Shown here in pieces: positions 20,493 to 20,602 of a stretch of DNA of 20,602 bases. Numbering within the stretch: the first letter of the stretch is position 1; every line of letters begins with the position of its first letter. The position numbers were made by a program, and so were the translations under genes. Source of the DNA: DAOTVS01 sp034436375 (GTDB lineage: Bacteria > Chloroflexota > Anaerolineae > SpSt-313); the NCBI GenBank assembly GCA_034436375.1, contig DAOTVS010000147.1, positions 1 to 20,602 on the forward strand, written 5' to 3'. The notes under the pieces are model-generated. The model was not told the DNA's origin, ran no database searches, and saw nothing but the letters and a program-made list of their open reading frames with translations.

Positions 20493-20602
20493 CACTACAG
20501 CCGTACTTACCCATCGGGGCGCGGATCCCATCCGGGCATCGCGCTTCGCACGCGACCGGAGTGGAGCCATTCGGGTGGATTTGGCGGGCTGCCTGCAGCC
20601 GG
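20493..20602. other. 3' flank of the window
   Basis: No gene is seen in these 110 bp. A short hairpin, GGCTGC (20587-20592) with GCAGCC (20595-20600), lies at the very end and could be part of a terminator cut by the window edge. Confidence 0.4.

Noticed and set aside
19269..20570. Open frame of 433 codons on the minus strand opposite the Ldh2-family gene
   Set aside because: It is His/Arg/Ala-rich antisense of a well-conserved dehydrogenase and lacks any motif or start signal.
1..20602. tRNA, rRNA, CRISPR arrays or transposase genes
   Set aside because: No cloverleaf with a GGTTCGAATCC-like arm, no rRNA segments, no regularly spaced identical repeats and no transposase motifs were seen on either strand.

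Overview
The window is GC-rich bacterial chromosome with tightly packed genes. Several traits suggest a member of the Chloroflexota (Anaerolineae or Caldilineae type): a Tat-exported sugar-binding lipoprotein with a Val/Thr/Glu/Lys-rich tether, a hybrid histidine kinase ending in divergent receiver domains, an HTH-ATPase-receiver regulator, a ceramidase-like hydrolase without signal peptide, and many long intergenic palindromes. This placement is inferred from gene style. No rRNA, tRNA or marker gene is present to prove it.

Layout. Positions 1-830 hold the 3' part of an MFS transporter, ending at a 40-bp perfect palindrome that probably terminates transcription from both sides. Opposite it lies a Phd/YefM-type antitoxin (1167-1421) with a near-consensus promoter, followed by a broken Doc/Fic-like toxin. 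An intergenic stretch of about 360 bp carries the first copy of a structured repeat. Then come two half-size ABC exporter genes on the minus strand (5540 to 1783), which look like the two subunits of one heterodimeric exporter. Divergent from them is a membrane hybrid histidine kinase (5726-8020). Its 3' end overlaps by 86 bp the 3' end of a convergent gene for an unusual HTH / degenerate HATPase / receiver protein (7935-9179).

Divergent from that regulator is a four-gene operon: sugar-type substrate-binding lipoprotein, two inner-membrane permeases and a glycyl radical enzyme (9463-15060). Four TGAGAY repeats spaced exactly 10 bp apart sit between regulator and operon and make a credible operator. 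The likely logic is uptake of a carbohydrate-like solute followed by radical-based cleavage or dehydration. The importer ATPase and the glycyl-radical activase are not in the window.

Converging on this operon is a minus-strand cluster (18805 to 15197): a radical SAM protein with a C-terminal four-cysteine site, a DegT/StrS-type PLP aminotransferase, and a neutral ceramidase-like metal hydrolase. A 74-bp perfect palindrome, the second copy of the structured repeat, separates the last two genes. A divergent Ldh2-family (malate/lactate dehydrogenase-like) oxidoreductase gene with a consensus promoter (19386-20492) ends the window. The radical SAM plus aminotransferase pairing recalls aminocyclitol or amino-sugar pathways, but this is inference.

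The most interesting items are the glycyl radical enzyme with an atypical GCNW active-site loop, the helically phased operator beside an odd regulator, the hairpin-plus-tail repeat family with a compensatory base-pair change, and the sensor kinase whose two receivers have lost complementary key residues.
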